This document shows positions 8,908 to 18,038 of a stretch of 64,000 nucleotides of DNA, piece after piece. Origin of the DNA: an uncultured Isosphaeraceae bacterium. GTDB lineage: Bacteria > Planctomycetota > Planctomycetia > Isosphaerales > Isosphaeraceae. The notes under the pieces were generated by a model. The model was not told the origin of the DNA. It worked only from the letters and a program-made list of their open reading frames with translations, and did not search any database. Position 1 is the first letter of the stretch; each line of letters opens with the position of its first letter. The stretch covers positions 36,342-100,341 of the forward strand of contig CAMFLR010000025.1 of NCBI GenBank assembly GCA_945957605.1, read 5' to 3'. The position numbers and the translations under genes are program-made.

Positions 8908-10503
8908 TCAGTCGAGCCGGGCGTGGCGGGCGACGATCGCGCGTGCCGTACGCAGGCCGTCGACCGCGGCGCTGATGATTCCGCCGGCGTAGCCCGCTCC
9001 TTCGCCGCAAGGATACAAACCGACGATTGTGGGCGACTGGCGTGATTCGTCGTCGCGCGGAATGCGCACGGGAGACGAACCGCGCGACTCCGGGCCGGTG
9101 AGGGTGGCGTTGCGCAGGAAGAGGCCATGGAATTTGCGATCCATGATCGGTAGCGAGCGTTCGAGCGATTCTGTCACACCTGGCGGAAGGAGCATACCCA
9201 GGTCGGTCGGCATTGTGCCGCGCGGGTAGCTTGAAGGAAGCTTGCCGCGGCTACCGCGACCGCCAAGGAAGTCGCGTGCCCATTGGATCGGGGCCTTATA
9301 TGTACGTTCGCCGATGAGGTAGGCCAGGCGCTCGGATTTCTGCTGGAAGAACACGCCGGCAAGCGGGTGAGTGCTGCCAGTCTCGGCCGGATCGATCGTC
9401 ATTACCAGGCCGCTGTTGGCGAAGGGCGAGTCGTGGCGACTCTCGCTCATGCCGTTCGTGCAGAAATAGCCGGGCTCGCTCACGCTAGGCATGACGAACC
9501 CGCCTGCGCACATGCAGAACGTGAAGACGTCGCGCCGGCCTGCGTGCGCGACGAGATTGTAATCGGCAGCGCCAAGCGCGGGGTGATCTGAGAAGGCGCC
9601 GTAGCGTGCCTTGTTCACTTGCTCCTGCGGTTGTTCGATTCGCACGCCAAGCTGAAATGCCTTCGCTTCGAGCGGTACACCGCGACGGAGCAACATTCCA
9701 TAGGTGTCGCGTGCACTATGACCGACCGCGAGAACCGCAACGTCGCACGCCATGTAGCCAGACGTTGTGTAGACTCCGCGCAATCTGCCTTCGTCGATGT
9801 GAATATCTTCGACGCGACAGGAGAACTTCACCTCGCCACCGGCTTGTTCGAGCTTGCGCCGGAGCGTTCGCACAACGAGCGGCAATCGGTTCGAACCGAG
9901 GTGTGGACGCTGCTCGTAAAGGATTGATGGCTTGCCGTGGCAGTCGGCGAGAATTTCGAGCACGCGCTGGACGTCGGGGCCGGTGCCCCGGCTGGTGAGC
10001 TTGCCGTCGCTGAACGTGCCGGCGCCACCTTCGCCGAAGAGATAATTGCTCTCGGGATCGACCGGACCACCGGCGTCGAATGCGCGGACGTCGGCGACGC
10101 GATCTTTCACGTCGCGCCCGCGTTCGAGCACGATCGGGCGATAACCAGCGGTCGCGAGCAGATATCCCGCGAACAGCCCCGCGGGACCTGCGCCGATGAC
10201 GATCGGCCGGTGTTCCAGAGGGTTGTTTCCGGGAAGCGGCCAATCGAAGCGATCGGCTTCGAATGGCTCGATGTCACGGCCGCTCACGCGCGTGACCAGA
10301 TCGGATTCCTCTTCGGGAATCTCAACCTCGGCGGAATAGATGAAATGCAGGTCGTCATGCCGGCGGGCGTCGAGACTTTTTCGCAGGATGCGAACACGAG
10401 CGAGCACGTCGCGGCCGACACCGAGTCGTTCCGCGAGCTTGTCGGGCAGGGCGAGTTCGGGCTCGTCGAGCTCCAGCCGGACGTTCGAGATTTTGAGCGC
10501 CAT
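8908..10503 (-). CDS. FAD-dependent dehydrogenase (COG2509-like)
   Basis: A 531-residue flavoprotein. An N-terminal domain of about 95 residues (MALKISNVRLELDEPE...) precedes the dinucleotide-binding motif VIGAGPAGLFAGYLLA near residue 102. A second conserved stretch, LFGEGGAGTFSDGKLTSR, and a C-terminal GLYPCGEGAGYAGGI segment complete the fold. This is the arrangement of the widespread uncharacterised FAD dehydrogenases in COG2509. The substrate is unknown. It is encoded 39 bp downstream of the SpoIIE phosphatase gene on the same strand. Confidence 0.85.
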   Translation of the reverse strand: MALKISNVRLELDEPELALPDKLAERLGVGRDVLARVRILRKSLDARRHDDLHFIYSAEVEIPEEESDLVTRVSGRDIEPFEADRFDWPLPGNNPLEHRPIVIGAGPAGLFAGYLLATAGYRPIVLERGRDVKDRVADVRAFDAGGPVDPESNYLFGEGGAGTFSDGKLTSRGTGPDVQRVLEILADCHGKPSILYEQRPHLGSNRLPLVVRTLRRKLEQAGGEVKFSCRVEDIHIDEGRLRGVYTTSGYMACDVAVLAVGHSARDTYGMLLRRGVPLEAKAFQLGVRIEQPQEQVNKARYGAFSDHPALGAADYNLVAHAGRRDVFTFCMCAGGFVMPSVSEPGYFCTNGMSESRHDSPFANSGLVMTIDPAETGSTHPLAGVFFQQKSERLAYLIGERTYKAPIQWARDFLGGRGSRGKLPSSYPRGTMPTDLGMLLPPGVTESLERSLPIMDRKFHGLFLRNATLTGPESRGSSPVRIPRDDESRQSPTIVGLYPCGEGAGYAGGIISAAVDGLRTARAIVARHARLD

Positions 10504-10541
10504 GAAAGGAAATACTTCGCGTTTCGATCAGATCGGGCCGG

Positions 10542-12242
10542 TTACTTGGGGACCGGTCCGAAGCAGAGAAGAGTGATATCGTCCGTCTGGCTGTGCCCCT
10601 TGGAGAACTCGCGGACGTCCTGAAGGATCGATTTGCCAACCGCTTCAGGTCCCCCGGCCGACGCCGCGACTCGCTTGAGCAGGCGGCGGTTCTCCTTGGT
10701 GTCGTACAGCTCCTCATTCATGTTTCGCGGGTCGGTTACGCCGTCGGAATACACCACAACGACGTCGCCAGAGTGCAGGGTCACTTCCTTTTGAGCGTAG
10801 ACCGTGTCGGGCATGATGCCGAGTGGGAAGCCCGAGATATCTTCGCCGAGTTCCTCGACCGTACCGTCGGCTCGACGCAAGAGAATCGGCGGATGTCCGG
10901 CCGAGCAGTATTGCAAGACGTGGGTGTTCGTGTCGAGCAGCGAGAGGCTCAGGGTGATGAATTTCTCGTCGATTCCCGCTGCCCAGAGGGCGTTGTTCAG
11001 CTCAATAGCGGCAGCGTCGGGCGACTCCTTCGTCGTCATGTAGAAACGCGTATCGCCCGAGAATTTCGCCATCATCAGCGCGGCGGCGACACCCTTGCCC
11101 GAAACGTCGCCCACGGCCACGCCGACGCGTGCTCCGGGCAAAGTGACGAAGTCGTAATAATCGCCGCCGACTTCGTAGGTCGGCAGGTAATACGCGAAGA
11201 ATTCCCAGCCGGCGATCTTGGGGACCGATTGCGGCAGAAACCGCTTTTGAACTTGCTCGGCGATTTTCAGGTCGCGATCGAGCCGTTCGCGCTGGATCAC
11301 GCTTTCGTGCAGCGTAGCGTTCTGCACCGCGATGGCTGCCTGGCTGGCGACCGCGGCGAGCACGTCGAGGTCATCCTGCATGAACTGCTTGCGGTCGGCG
11401 GTGTCGAGCTGAATGATGCCCAGTACCTGACCGTCGGGCGTGAGGAGCGGCACGCACATGACCGAGCGAATTTTCAGGTCGGCGATCGATGCGCTCGTGG
11501 GCAGATTCTGGTCGTTGCCGGCATCCTGGCTGAGCACGGCACGCTTCTGGCCAATCACGTGATTGACGATCGATCGGCTGATGCTCATCGGCGCTTCGTC
11601 GGCAAACGTCGTTGCCTGGATGCCGAGCTTCTTGTTTGGACGATACTTAAATGCCTTGCGGATGAGCTTCTTGGTTTCTTGCTCAATCAGCACCAAGAAT
11701 CCGCGTTCTGCCTGCGGGAACAGGAGCATCAGGCTATCGAGGATTTTGGGCGCGAGCGAGTCGATTTTCAGCTCGCTCGACAGGTTGCGGGCGATGTCGA
11801 GAATCGCCGCGAGCTTGATTTCGGGCTTGATCGTCGACGCCAGGGCACTCGATCGCGAAGCGTCGAGCGTGTGCAGCGGGCCGATGTCGTTACGCTCGTC
11901 GACCGGAATCTCGTCCGCCGCCGGCTTGACGGCCGACTCTTTGGGCGGACTCAGATAGAAGACATACTCAATCTCGCAAACCTTGATGCGGTCGTTCGGC
12001 TTTACGGGATAGAGTTTGTCTGGGTCGAGAACCTTGCCGTTCAGGTAGGTGAGGTTACGCGAATGGAGGTCGACGACAGAATAAACATCGCCGCTCCGGC
12101 GCAACTCGAAGTGGCGCCGGCTTACGCCTGGGGCGTCGAGAATGTAGGAGCAATCGGGAGCGCGGCCGATGATGGTTGAATCGTCCTTCAACTCCAGGAG
12201 TTGGCCGCTCGACTCTCCGGTAACCTTCTTGAGAACCGCCAT
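10542..12242 (-). CDS. FHA-GAF-SpoIIE (PP2C-type) serine phosphatase
   Basis: The 566-residue protein has three domains. An FHA domain covers residues 1 to about 95 (IIGRAPDCSYILD... SRRHFELRR), binding phosphothreonine. A GAF sensor domain covers about 150-310. A SpoIIE-type PP2C phosphatase domain forms the C-terminal 220 residues (GGDYYDFVTLP..., GVAVGDVSGKG..., VVVYSDGVTD). It probably reads a phosphorylated partner or small ligand and dephosphorylates a regulator. The ATG at 12242 is favoured by a clear AAGGAG site 9 nt upstream. The longer frame to 12383 would overlap the kinase gene. It lies directly downstream of a Ser/Thr kinase, a likely functional pair. Confidence 0.9.
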   Translation of the reverse strand: MAVLKKVTGESSGQLLELKDDSTIIGRAPDCSYILDAPGVSRRHFELRRSGDVYSVVDLHSRNLTYLNGKVLDPDKLYPVKPNDRIKVCEIEYVFYLSPPKESAVKPAADEIPVDERNDIGPLHTLDASRSSALASTIKPEIKLAAILDIARNLSSELKIDSLAPKILDSLMLLFPQAERGFLVLIEQETKKLIRKAFKYRPNKKLGIQATTFADEAPMSISRSIVNHVIGQKRAVLSQDAGNDQNLPTSASIADLKIRSVMCVPLLTPDGQVLGIIQLDTADRKQFMQDDLDVLAAVASQAAIAVQNATLHESVIQRERLDRDLKIAEQVQKRFLPQSVPKIAGWEFFAYYLPTYEVGGDYYDFVTLPGARVGVAVGDVSGKGVAAALMMAKFSGDTRFYMTTKESPDAAAIELNNALWAAGIDEKFITLSLSLLDTNTHVLQYCSAGHPPILLRRADGTVEELGEDISGFPLGIMPDTVYAQKEVTLHSGDVVVVYSDGVTDPRNMNEELYDTKENRRLLKRVAASAGGPEAVGKSILQDVREFSKGHSQTDDITLLCFGPVPK

Positions 12243-12336
12243 GCGAGCCAACTCCTTCACCAGGTCGAACCGCCAGTGGCTTGGCGGCGGACACCGAAAC
12301 TGCAAGCTTGTAGATGGGCGAGTCGAACGAGAACGA

Positions 12337-14094
12337 TCAGGGCAAGGGGATGCGAGCGAACGTGTCCGCGAACATGATCTCAATCGTCTTGTTGATGAGA
12401 CGATTCTGACACTGACGCAGCTTGGTCAGGTTCGTGGCCGTTGCCGACCCAGAATTATGCCGCGCCATTCGCTCCGCTTCGAGTGTAATCTCAAGCGATA
12501 GCTCGGCGACAGCCGGATCGGTCAGTGTGTCGGTAAAGTTAAACGTGAAGAGGTTGATCGCCCCCTCGACGTCTCCTTCAAGCGCCCCTAATGCGGCGGT
12601 AACGATCTCACCCAGCCGTTTTTCATGCGGCCGATCCAGCCGTTCCAACTCGACGCCGAACGACCTGAGACGCATCGTGTCTCGTTCGCGAAACAACGTA
12701 CGTGCGATTTGCGTGTGCGCACGCGCGATCCAGTCCTTCGCCTGCGGGAAGTTGCCCGCAACCGCGACCCAGGCCGCCAGTCGATTCGATGAGTCGCTAC
12801 GAATTTGTGCGTAGCGATACTGCGCATCTGCTGTCGTTTGCTTGGGAATCTCCGACCAGTTCGGCGCGAGCCAGAGCACGCTCGGCGCCTGGCCTGACCT
12901 TGCATTCGCCGCGAGCAAATCCGGCGCACGTAGGAACCAGCCCGTCGCGCCTCCCGCCAGTAATCCCACGACGAGCAACAATGCGATCAACCCTGTGTAC
13001 GAACGCGTCGTGACGACAGGATTCGGGTTCGAGCCCGAGTTGCCGACCTGAGTCGTCGCGAGCCGCGGCTGGAGACTCGGCAGCGGATTCGGCGAATTGA
13101 ATGCCGCAGCCATGTCGAGCGACGAAATTCCCGTTGAAGCCGTGGTAACCGGCGCCTCGGACGTTGCCGAGTTGATCACAACCGCCTCGCGAATCTTCGC
13201 CAGGTCGCGAAGCATTTCGTTCGCCGACTGGTACCGCGACGACGGCTCTTTCTCGATGAGGCGCATCACGAGTTTGCAGAGCGAAATCGGCAGGTCGGGC
13301 CGGTGAACCGAAAGATCGACGGGCGTATCCTTAACGTGCTTGAGCGCAAGCGCAATCGGCGACTCGGCGTGAAACGGCGGCCTTCCTGCAAACATATGAT
13401 AAAAGGTAACGCCCAGCGAGTAGAGATCGCTGCGATGGTCGAGCGCGTGACCTTGCGCCTGTTCCGGGCTCATGTAGAGCGGAGTGCCCATCGTCACACC
13501 GGGCTGGGTCACGCTCGGCTTCTCGCGATCCATGTCGCGGCATAGCCCGAAGTCAGCCACTTTCACGTGGCCCTTTTTCGTGAGCAGCAAGTTTTCGGGC
13601 TTGATGTCGCGATGGACGAGCCCCATCTCACCGGCTGCGCGAATGGCGCTACCAGCCTGTCGCATGATCGACAGTGCCAGCATGAGGTCGGGCGTTCCTT
13701 TGCGTAGGAGAAAATCCTTCAGGTTCGTGCCCTGAACGTACTCCATTGCGATGAAACGAATGCCGTCGATCGAACCGAGGCTATAAATGTGAACAATGTT
13801 GGGGTCATTAAGCTTGGCTGCGGCCCAGGCTTCTGACTCGAAACGTGCGAGATAGGTGGCGTTGGTCAGAAGGTCTGGCCGGAGAACCTTGAAGGCGATC
13901 TCGCGGTTCAGGCTGATTTGCCGCGCGAGATAAACCTCGCCCATCCCGCCGCGTCCCAGCAGCCGGTCGATGTAAAAGTCGCCGAGCGTGACCTTGGTCA
14001 GGTCGCGTGCGGGAGTGGTGGCCGACTTGGTATCCCAGTACGGAGTATCCGCGGGGGCCTGGTCGGGTTGCGGCTCGGTCGACCGTTGCGACAT
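12337..14094 (-). CDS. Membrane-anchored Hanks-type Ser/Thr protein kinase
   Basis: The N-terminal cytoplasmic kinase domain shows the glycine loop GRGGMGEVYLA, the catalytic HRDIKPEN motif and DFG (KVADFGLCRD). A MSPEQAQG activation-segment motif and SDLYSLGVTFYHM follow. A linker leads to one transmembrane helix (LIALLLVVGLLAGGATGWFL) and an extracytoplasmic C-terminal region of about 190 residues with helical, TPR-like character. The start chosen, ATG at 14094 (MSQRSTEP), is closest to the conserved domain; the frame is open to 14232. The FHA-phosphatase gene follows after 94 bp, so the pair probably forms a reversible phosphorylation switch. Confidence 0.9.
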   Translation of the reverse strand: MSQRSTEPQPDQAPADTPYWDTKSATTPARDLTKVTLGDFYIDRLLGRGGMGEVYLARQISLNREIAFKVLRPDLLTNATYLARFESEAWAAAKLNDPNIVHIYSLGSIDGIRFIAMEYVQGTNLKDFLLRKGTPDLMLALSIMRQAGSAIRAAGEMGLVHRDIKPENLLLTKKGHVKVADFGLCRDMDREKPSVTQPGVTMGTPLYMSPEQAQGHALDHRSDLYSLGVTFYHMFAGRPPFHAESPIALALKHVKDTPVDLSVHRPDLPISLCKLVMRLIEKEPSSRYQSANEMLRDLAKIREAVVINSATSEAPVTTASTGISSLDMAAAFNSPNPLPSLQPRLATTQVGNSGSNPNPVVTTRSYTGLIALLLVVGLLAGGATGWFLRAPDLLAANARSGQAPSVLWLAPNWSEIPKQTTADAQYRYAQIRSDSSNRLAAWVAVAGNFPQAKDWIARAHTQIARTLFRERDTMRLRSFGVELERLDRPHEKRLGEIVTAALGALEGDVEGAINLFTFNFTDTLTDPAVAELSLEITLEAERMARHNSGSATATNLTKLRQCQNRLINKTIEIMFADTFARIPLP

Positions 14095-14399
14095 GGACAG
14101 CCTTCGCGAAGGAGGCGACTTCGCGCTTGCACAGCCGCGTGCAGGCGCATGGTCCCGTTCGTGTAAGTGTACAGTCATTCGGGGGTGCGGAGCAAACGTC
14201 TGAACCGCGAGGGTGACAAGACGCTCGGCCACACTCCAGGTTGTACGTTCTTACGATCGCGCTGGTGACTTCGTTCGGTCGGAGAGGCGAGGGCTCGATT
14301 CCCGGTGGAGAGAGTGCTAGATTAGGAGACAGAGCGCTCTCGCCGCCGGCGAGCGCATCGTTCGTTGATACGACTATCCGTTGCTCGGGGACACTTCCC
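14095..14399. promoter_or_regulatory. Divergent intergenic region between kinase and secreted-protein genes
   Basis: About 305 bp with no convincing gene. It must hold the promoters for both divergent genes. A GC-rich imperfect inverted repeat lies at 14334-14356. No clear -35/-10 pair could be picked out by eye. Confidence 0.4.
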
Positions 14400-15206
14400 A
14401 TGGCGATTCGCGTACGACGTCGAGCGTGGCTCTCGGTGTTCGGTGCTCTAGGCGCGGCCGCGGCGGTTCTCCTGACGGCGTGGCCTGCCGACTCGCAGAT
14501 TGTCGACGACGGCGGCGCACCGAGTTTCCTATTCGCCGATGGCGCCTGGGCGAACCGCGTTCTGGGCGGTCTGAACAAGCCGCAAGTCGAGCCACAAGGT
14601 GTTTGGGGTGAAGTCATTTACGCCAACGCCCGATGGGTAGTGATCCAGAACTCACAGGGCCAGCAGTTCCCTATCTCGTTCGACTCAGTTCGCCAGTTCG
14701 TTGTCCGCTGGCCAACCCAGTTGGACAACGTTGCCCCTGATGCGTTCCTGGAGATCACAGGCGTCGACATCGGCTCGAATCAGGTGCGGACGAATCATAT
14801 CGACGTGTTCGAAGGCACGGCTCGCACACTTGTTACGCCGACGATGCAGCGACTCTTCGGCGCCAATCGCGTGATCACACCGCTCGACGTCGAACAGATG
14901 CAACTTTACGGCGGTGTCTTCCCGCTCGTGGGTAATGAAGCCGGCATTCCTCCGCGGATTCACACCGTGGGCAACATCATCGGTATCGATCCGCTTCGCG
15001 TCGGCGTCGAAGGGAACAACTTCATCGCCGTCCTGCCATCGCCCGAAGGGTTGGACATGACTCAGGTTACGATGGGATCGCCAGGATTCGTCCGCAAGGG
15101 CGATCTGGCGTATTACATCCCTGAAGCGGCCATGCCTAAATCCGTCACGGTGAGCCGGTTCATTCTTTACAAGAACATGCCGTACCGGGCCTTTACAAAC
15201 AACTGA
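14400..15206 (+). CDS. Uncharacterised exported protein
   Basis: A 268-residue protein with a typical signal peptide: MAIRVRRRAW, a hydrophobic stretch to about residue 27, then ADSQ. The mature part contains VWGEVIYANARWVVIQNSQG, which suggests a small beta-barrel repeat. No family was recognised. The ATG at 14400 is chosen because it gives the signal peptide directly; the frame is open to 14241 but that leader is unlikely coding. Its stop abuts the stop of the convergent PLP-enzyme gene with no gap. Confidence 0.65.
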   Translation: MAIRVRRRAWLSVFGALGAAAAVLLTAWPADSQIVDDGGAPSFLFADGAWANRVLGGLNKPQVEPQGVWGEVIYANARWVVIQNSQGQQFPISFDSVRQFVVRWPTQLDNVAPDAFLEITGVDIGSNQVRTNHIDVFEGTARTLVTPTMQRLFGANRVITPLDVEQMQLYGGVFPLVGNEAGIPPRIHTVGNIIGIDPLRVGVEGNNFIAVLPSPEGLDMTQVTMGSPGFVRKGDLAYYIPEAAMPKSVTVSRFILYKNMPYRAFTNN

Positions 15207-16388
15207 TCAGACCTTGCCGAGCGCGGCGTCGAGGTCGCGCCACAGGTCTTGAGCATCTTCGAGCCCGACCGAGAGCCGAATCAGGCCGGGCGTAATCCCT
15301 TGCGCCGCCCATTGTTCGGGCGTTTGAAACCGGTGGCTCGTCGTCGTGGGATGGCTGAGTGTCGTCGAAACGTCCCCCAGGCTTGGCGCATAGGGGATGT
15401 GTTCGAGCGAGCGGATGAACCGATCGGCTTGCTCACGCCCGCCGACGTCAAAACTTATCATCGCTCCAGCCCCCTGGGTGAGTTGCCGTTCCGTCACCAC
15501 GCGATCGGGATGAGTTGGCAGTCCGGGATAATTGACGCGAACAACGCGTGGGTGACTCGCCAGTCGAGTGGCAATCGTCTGCGCGGTCTTGTTTGTCCGT
15601 TCGACGCGAAGCGCGAGAGTTGAAAGACCGCGCAGCGCGAGCCAGCTATCGAAGGGATTGCCCGTAAGCCCAAATGTCGAAGCAACTTGCGTGATGCGGT
15701 CGATTTGAGCTTTGGGACCTAGCAGCACACCAAGCGTGACGTCGGAATGACCGCCGATGAGCTTGGTTGCCGAGTGAACGACGAAATCGGCCCCGAGATC
15801 GAGCGGACGGCAGAGCAGGGGTGCAAACGTGTGGTCGACGGCGAATAGTGCACCGGAGGCGTGTGCGATTTCGGCGACCCCGCGGATGTCAGCAACGCGT
15901 ACGAGAGGATTCGAGATCGTCTCGACGAACGCGAGTTTTGTGCGCGGTTGCAGGGCCGAACGGAGCGAATCGGCGCGAGTCGCATCGAACGTCGAATAGC
16001 TCACGCCAAATCGCGCAAGTTCTTTGCCGACAAGGCCAACCGTCCGGCCGTACAAACCTTCCGAAAGGGCGATGTGGTCGCCACTTGAGACGCAGCTCAG
16101 CAAAAGCGCGGCCTCAGCCGCCATCCCCGATGCGCAAACGAGCGCGGCTTCGGCACCTTCAAGCTCCGCTAACTTTGCGGCGAGCTGCGATGCATTGGGA
16201 TGTGCGTCGCGAGCGTAGATGAATCCGCGCTCTTCGCCGTTGTAGATTGCGTCAACCTGGGCGAGGTCGGCGACGTGGTAAACCGAACTCAGAGTGATTG
16301 GCGGCGAAACGGGACGGGTGGCCGAAGGGCGTTCGGGGGCGGGGCGAGCGCATATTGTTGCGTCGTCGGCACGCTCTGTGTCGGCCAT
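15207..16388 (-). CDS. Cys/Met-metabolism PLP-dependent enzyme (cystathionine gamma-synthase/lyase family)
   Basis: A 393-residue fold-type I PLP enzyme acting on sulfur amino acids. The Schiff-base lysine lies in HSATKLIGGHSDV. Other family marks are LEGAEAALVCASGMAA, FVETISNPLVRVADI and the C-terminal GLIRLSVGLEDAQDL. It could be cystathionine gamma-synthase, cystathionine gamma-lyase, O-acetylhomoserine sulfhydrylase or methionine gamma-lyase; the sequence alone does not decide. It is encoded 61 bp downstream of the PP2C gene on the same strand and converges with the secreted-protein gene. Confidence 0.88.
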   Translation of the reverse strand: MADTERADDATICARPAPERPSATRPVSPPITLSSVYHVADLAQVDAIYNGEERGFIYARDAHPNASQLAAKLAELEGAEAALVCASGMAAEAALLLSCVSSGDHIALSEGLYGRTVGLVGKELARFGVSYSTFDATRADSLRSALQPRTKLAFVETISNPLVRVADIRGVAEIAHASGALFAVDHTFAPLLCRPLDLGADFVVHSATKLIGGHSDVTLGVLLGPKAQIDRITQVASTFGLTGNPFDSWLALRGLSTLALRVERTNKTAQTIATRLASHPRVVRVNYPGLPTHPDRVVTERQLTQGAGAMISFDVGGREQADRFIRSLEHIPYAPSLGDVSTTLSHPTTTSHRFQTPEQWAAQGITPGLIRLSVGLEDAQDLWRDLDAALGKV

Positions 16389-16449
16389 CGGCGGGTCTCG
16401 GGTTCAAGAGGGAGAAAGACCGGGAAAGGACCGATCTCGCGTTGGGCAA

Positions 16450-17604
16450 TCAGGATACGTTGGCTGCGCCGCCGGTTTTCTTGTGAATTCGGCCTGCCTG
16501 GCTGAGCATCGCCATCGCTTCGCCGATCGCTCGCAGGCTCGATCGCAACTTGCCCGCAGCACGATCGTCGTCGGCCTGGCGGCGGTAGGCGGCGAGCATC
16601 GTCCAGTCGACCGGCCACATCCGTTCGATGGCGTGCGCCTGGATTTTTCGCACGTGCTCGTTCAGGCCGTCGACGAGGATGTCGGAAATCGCACAAACCG
16701 CAGTGCGGTAGACGTGTTCTTCAACCGGGGCAGCTTCAACCTTCTTGCGTCGGATCATTCCGGCGAGCGATTGAAGCAGGCCTGCTTTCTGGGGTTTGGC
16801 CGGCTCTTCCTGACGCGGCAAGTCTTGCGCGGTATCGGGTTCGACCCACGGGCCGATCCGAGTGATCACGACCGTGATGTTGTCCTGCCCACCGCGCAAG
16901 TTGGCCAGGGCCACGAGATAGCGGCATGCGTCCTTGGGCGAGAAGTTGCCGGCGAACATGCCGAGTTCGGCGTCTTCGATATGTCCGGAAAGACCGTCGG
17001 AGCACAACAGGAACACGTCGCCCTGTTCGACCGGCAACGGGCCCTCGATGTCGACCTCGACATTCGGGTCGGGGCCGAGGCTTCGGGTGATCACATTGCG
17101 AGGGACGGCCTTGGCGGCGTCTTCGTGCGAGATGTGATTGCGCCGGACAAGTTCCCAGGCGAGACTGTGATCGAATGAAAGCTGATCGATGCGATGCTGC
17201 CGCATCCTGTAGACCCGCGAATCGCCGACGTGGGCAATCAGGGCACCTTCGGGCAACAGCAGCAGGGTTGAGCAGGTCGTTCCCATGCCGGCAAATTCGC
17301 GATTCGCCGAAGCACGTGTATGAATGAGTGCGCCGACTTCTTTATATGCCTTGGTGATCGCCTCGGGCGCGGTCACCGTTTTCATCTTGTTGTAATTATG
17401 CGGGATATTATCGCATGCGAGCTTGCTTGCAAGCTCACCGACAGCGTGAGCGCCCATCCCGTCGGCCACCATGTAAACGTGGCCGCGAAGTTTCCACGGT
17501 TCGGAGCGCGACGCGCGCACGATGGTGTGACTGTCCTGATTATTCGCTCGCCGCATGCCCGTGTCGGTCAAAGCGGCGTCTTCTATGATGTCGTCCCAGT
17601 TCAC
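16450..17604 (-). CDS. PP2C-family protein Ser/Thr phosphatase
   Basis: The 384-residue protein begins with a PP2C domain: TDTGMRRANNQDS, VADGMGAHAVGE, GTTCSTLLLL, AHVGDSRVYR, LCSDGLSGH and GGQDNITVVI. These carry the acidic residues that bind the two metal ions. A C-terminal extension of about 120 residues (rich in Lys/Glu, then a helical segment) has no recognised fold. The start is a GTG. It would reverse phosphorylation by Hanks-type kinases such as the one encoded at 12.3-14.1 kb, although the two genes are not in one operon. Confidence 0.9.
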   Translation of the reverse strand: MNWDDIIEDAALTDTGMRRANNQDSHTIVRASRSEPWKLRGHVYMVADGMGAHAVGELASKLACDNIPHNYNKMKTVTAPEAITKAYKEVGALIHTRASANREFAGMGTTCSTLLLLPEGALIAHVGDSRVYRMRQHRIDQLSFDHSLAWELVRRNHISHEDAAKAVPRNVITRSLGPDPNVEVDIEGPLPVEQGDVFLLCSDGLSGHIEDAELGMFAGNFSPKDACRYLVALANLRGGQDNITVVITRIGPWVEPDTAQDLPRQEEPAKPQKAGLLQSLAGMIRRKKVEAAPVEEHVYRTAVCAISDILVDGLNEHVRKIQAHAIERMWPVDWTMLAAYRRQADDDRAAGKLRSSLRAIGEAMAMLSQAGRIHKKTGGAANVS

Positions 17605-18038
17605 AAATCCGACCTTCGCTCAAGCAGGACGGCCCGCGTGGCCCCGGTTCAAATAGGACTCGTAGTGCGTGGCGACTCGCTCTCAGTCTATCCCATCTTG
17701 CAGCGGCGGTCACCCTAGCCCCGGACAGGGTTTGTGATGATCGACAAAACTGCCAGATTCAAGAACTCCGGGTCAAGAAACGTACATCGTTTCGCATGCG
17801 AATTCCAGGCTAGTCGCCGCCGGGCCAACGCCCAGCCGCGTTGCTAGCACGCACGCGGGGGGGATTTGAGGCATTGTATCGCTCCAGTAGCGATCGCAAA
17901 GAGAAAACTCGCGACAACTCAAACTTTCATCATTGCGCGAATCGAGCGATCTCGTGAGCGTAGCTACTGTCTGATACATCGGGTATCTTGACCTTGTGAC
18001 GTATCGACCGGAATTGAGACAAGAAATCGCCGCCCTTC
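17605..18038. other. Intergenic region without a recognised gene
   Basis: About 430 bp between the divergent PP2C and M16 peptidase genes. No ORF here has a ribosome-binding site or recognisable product. It presumably carries both promoters; nothing further is visible. Confidence 0.5.

Noticed and set aside
9937..10623. Long plus-strand open frames opposite the FAD dehydrogenase and SpoIIE genes, including one of over 500 codons at 10593-12179
   Set aside because: They are antisense shadows of well-supported genes, have no recognisable domain, and show the skewed composition expected from GC-rich third positions.
17773..17979. 68-codon minus-strand open frame in the gap before the M16 peptidase
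   Set aside because: No ribosome-binding site or recognisable product; composition is not convincing.
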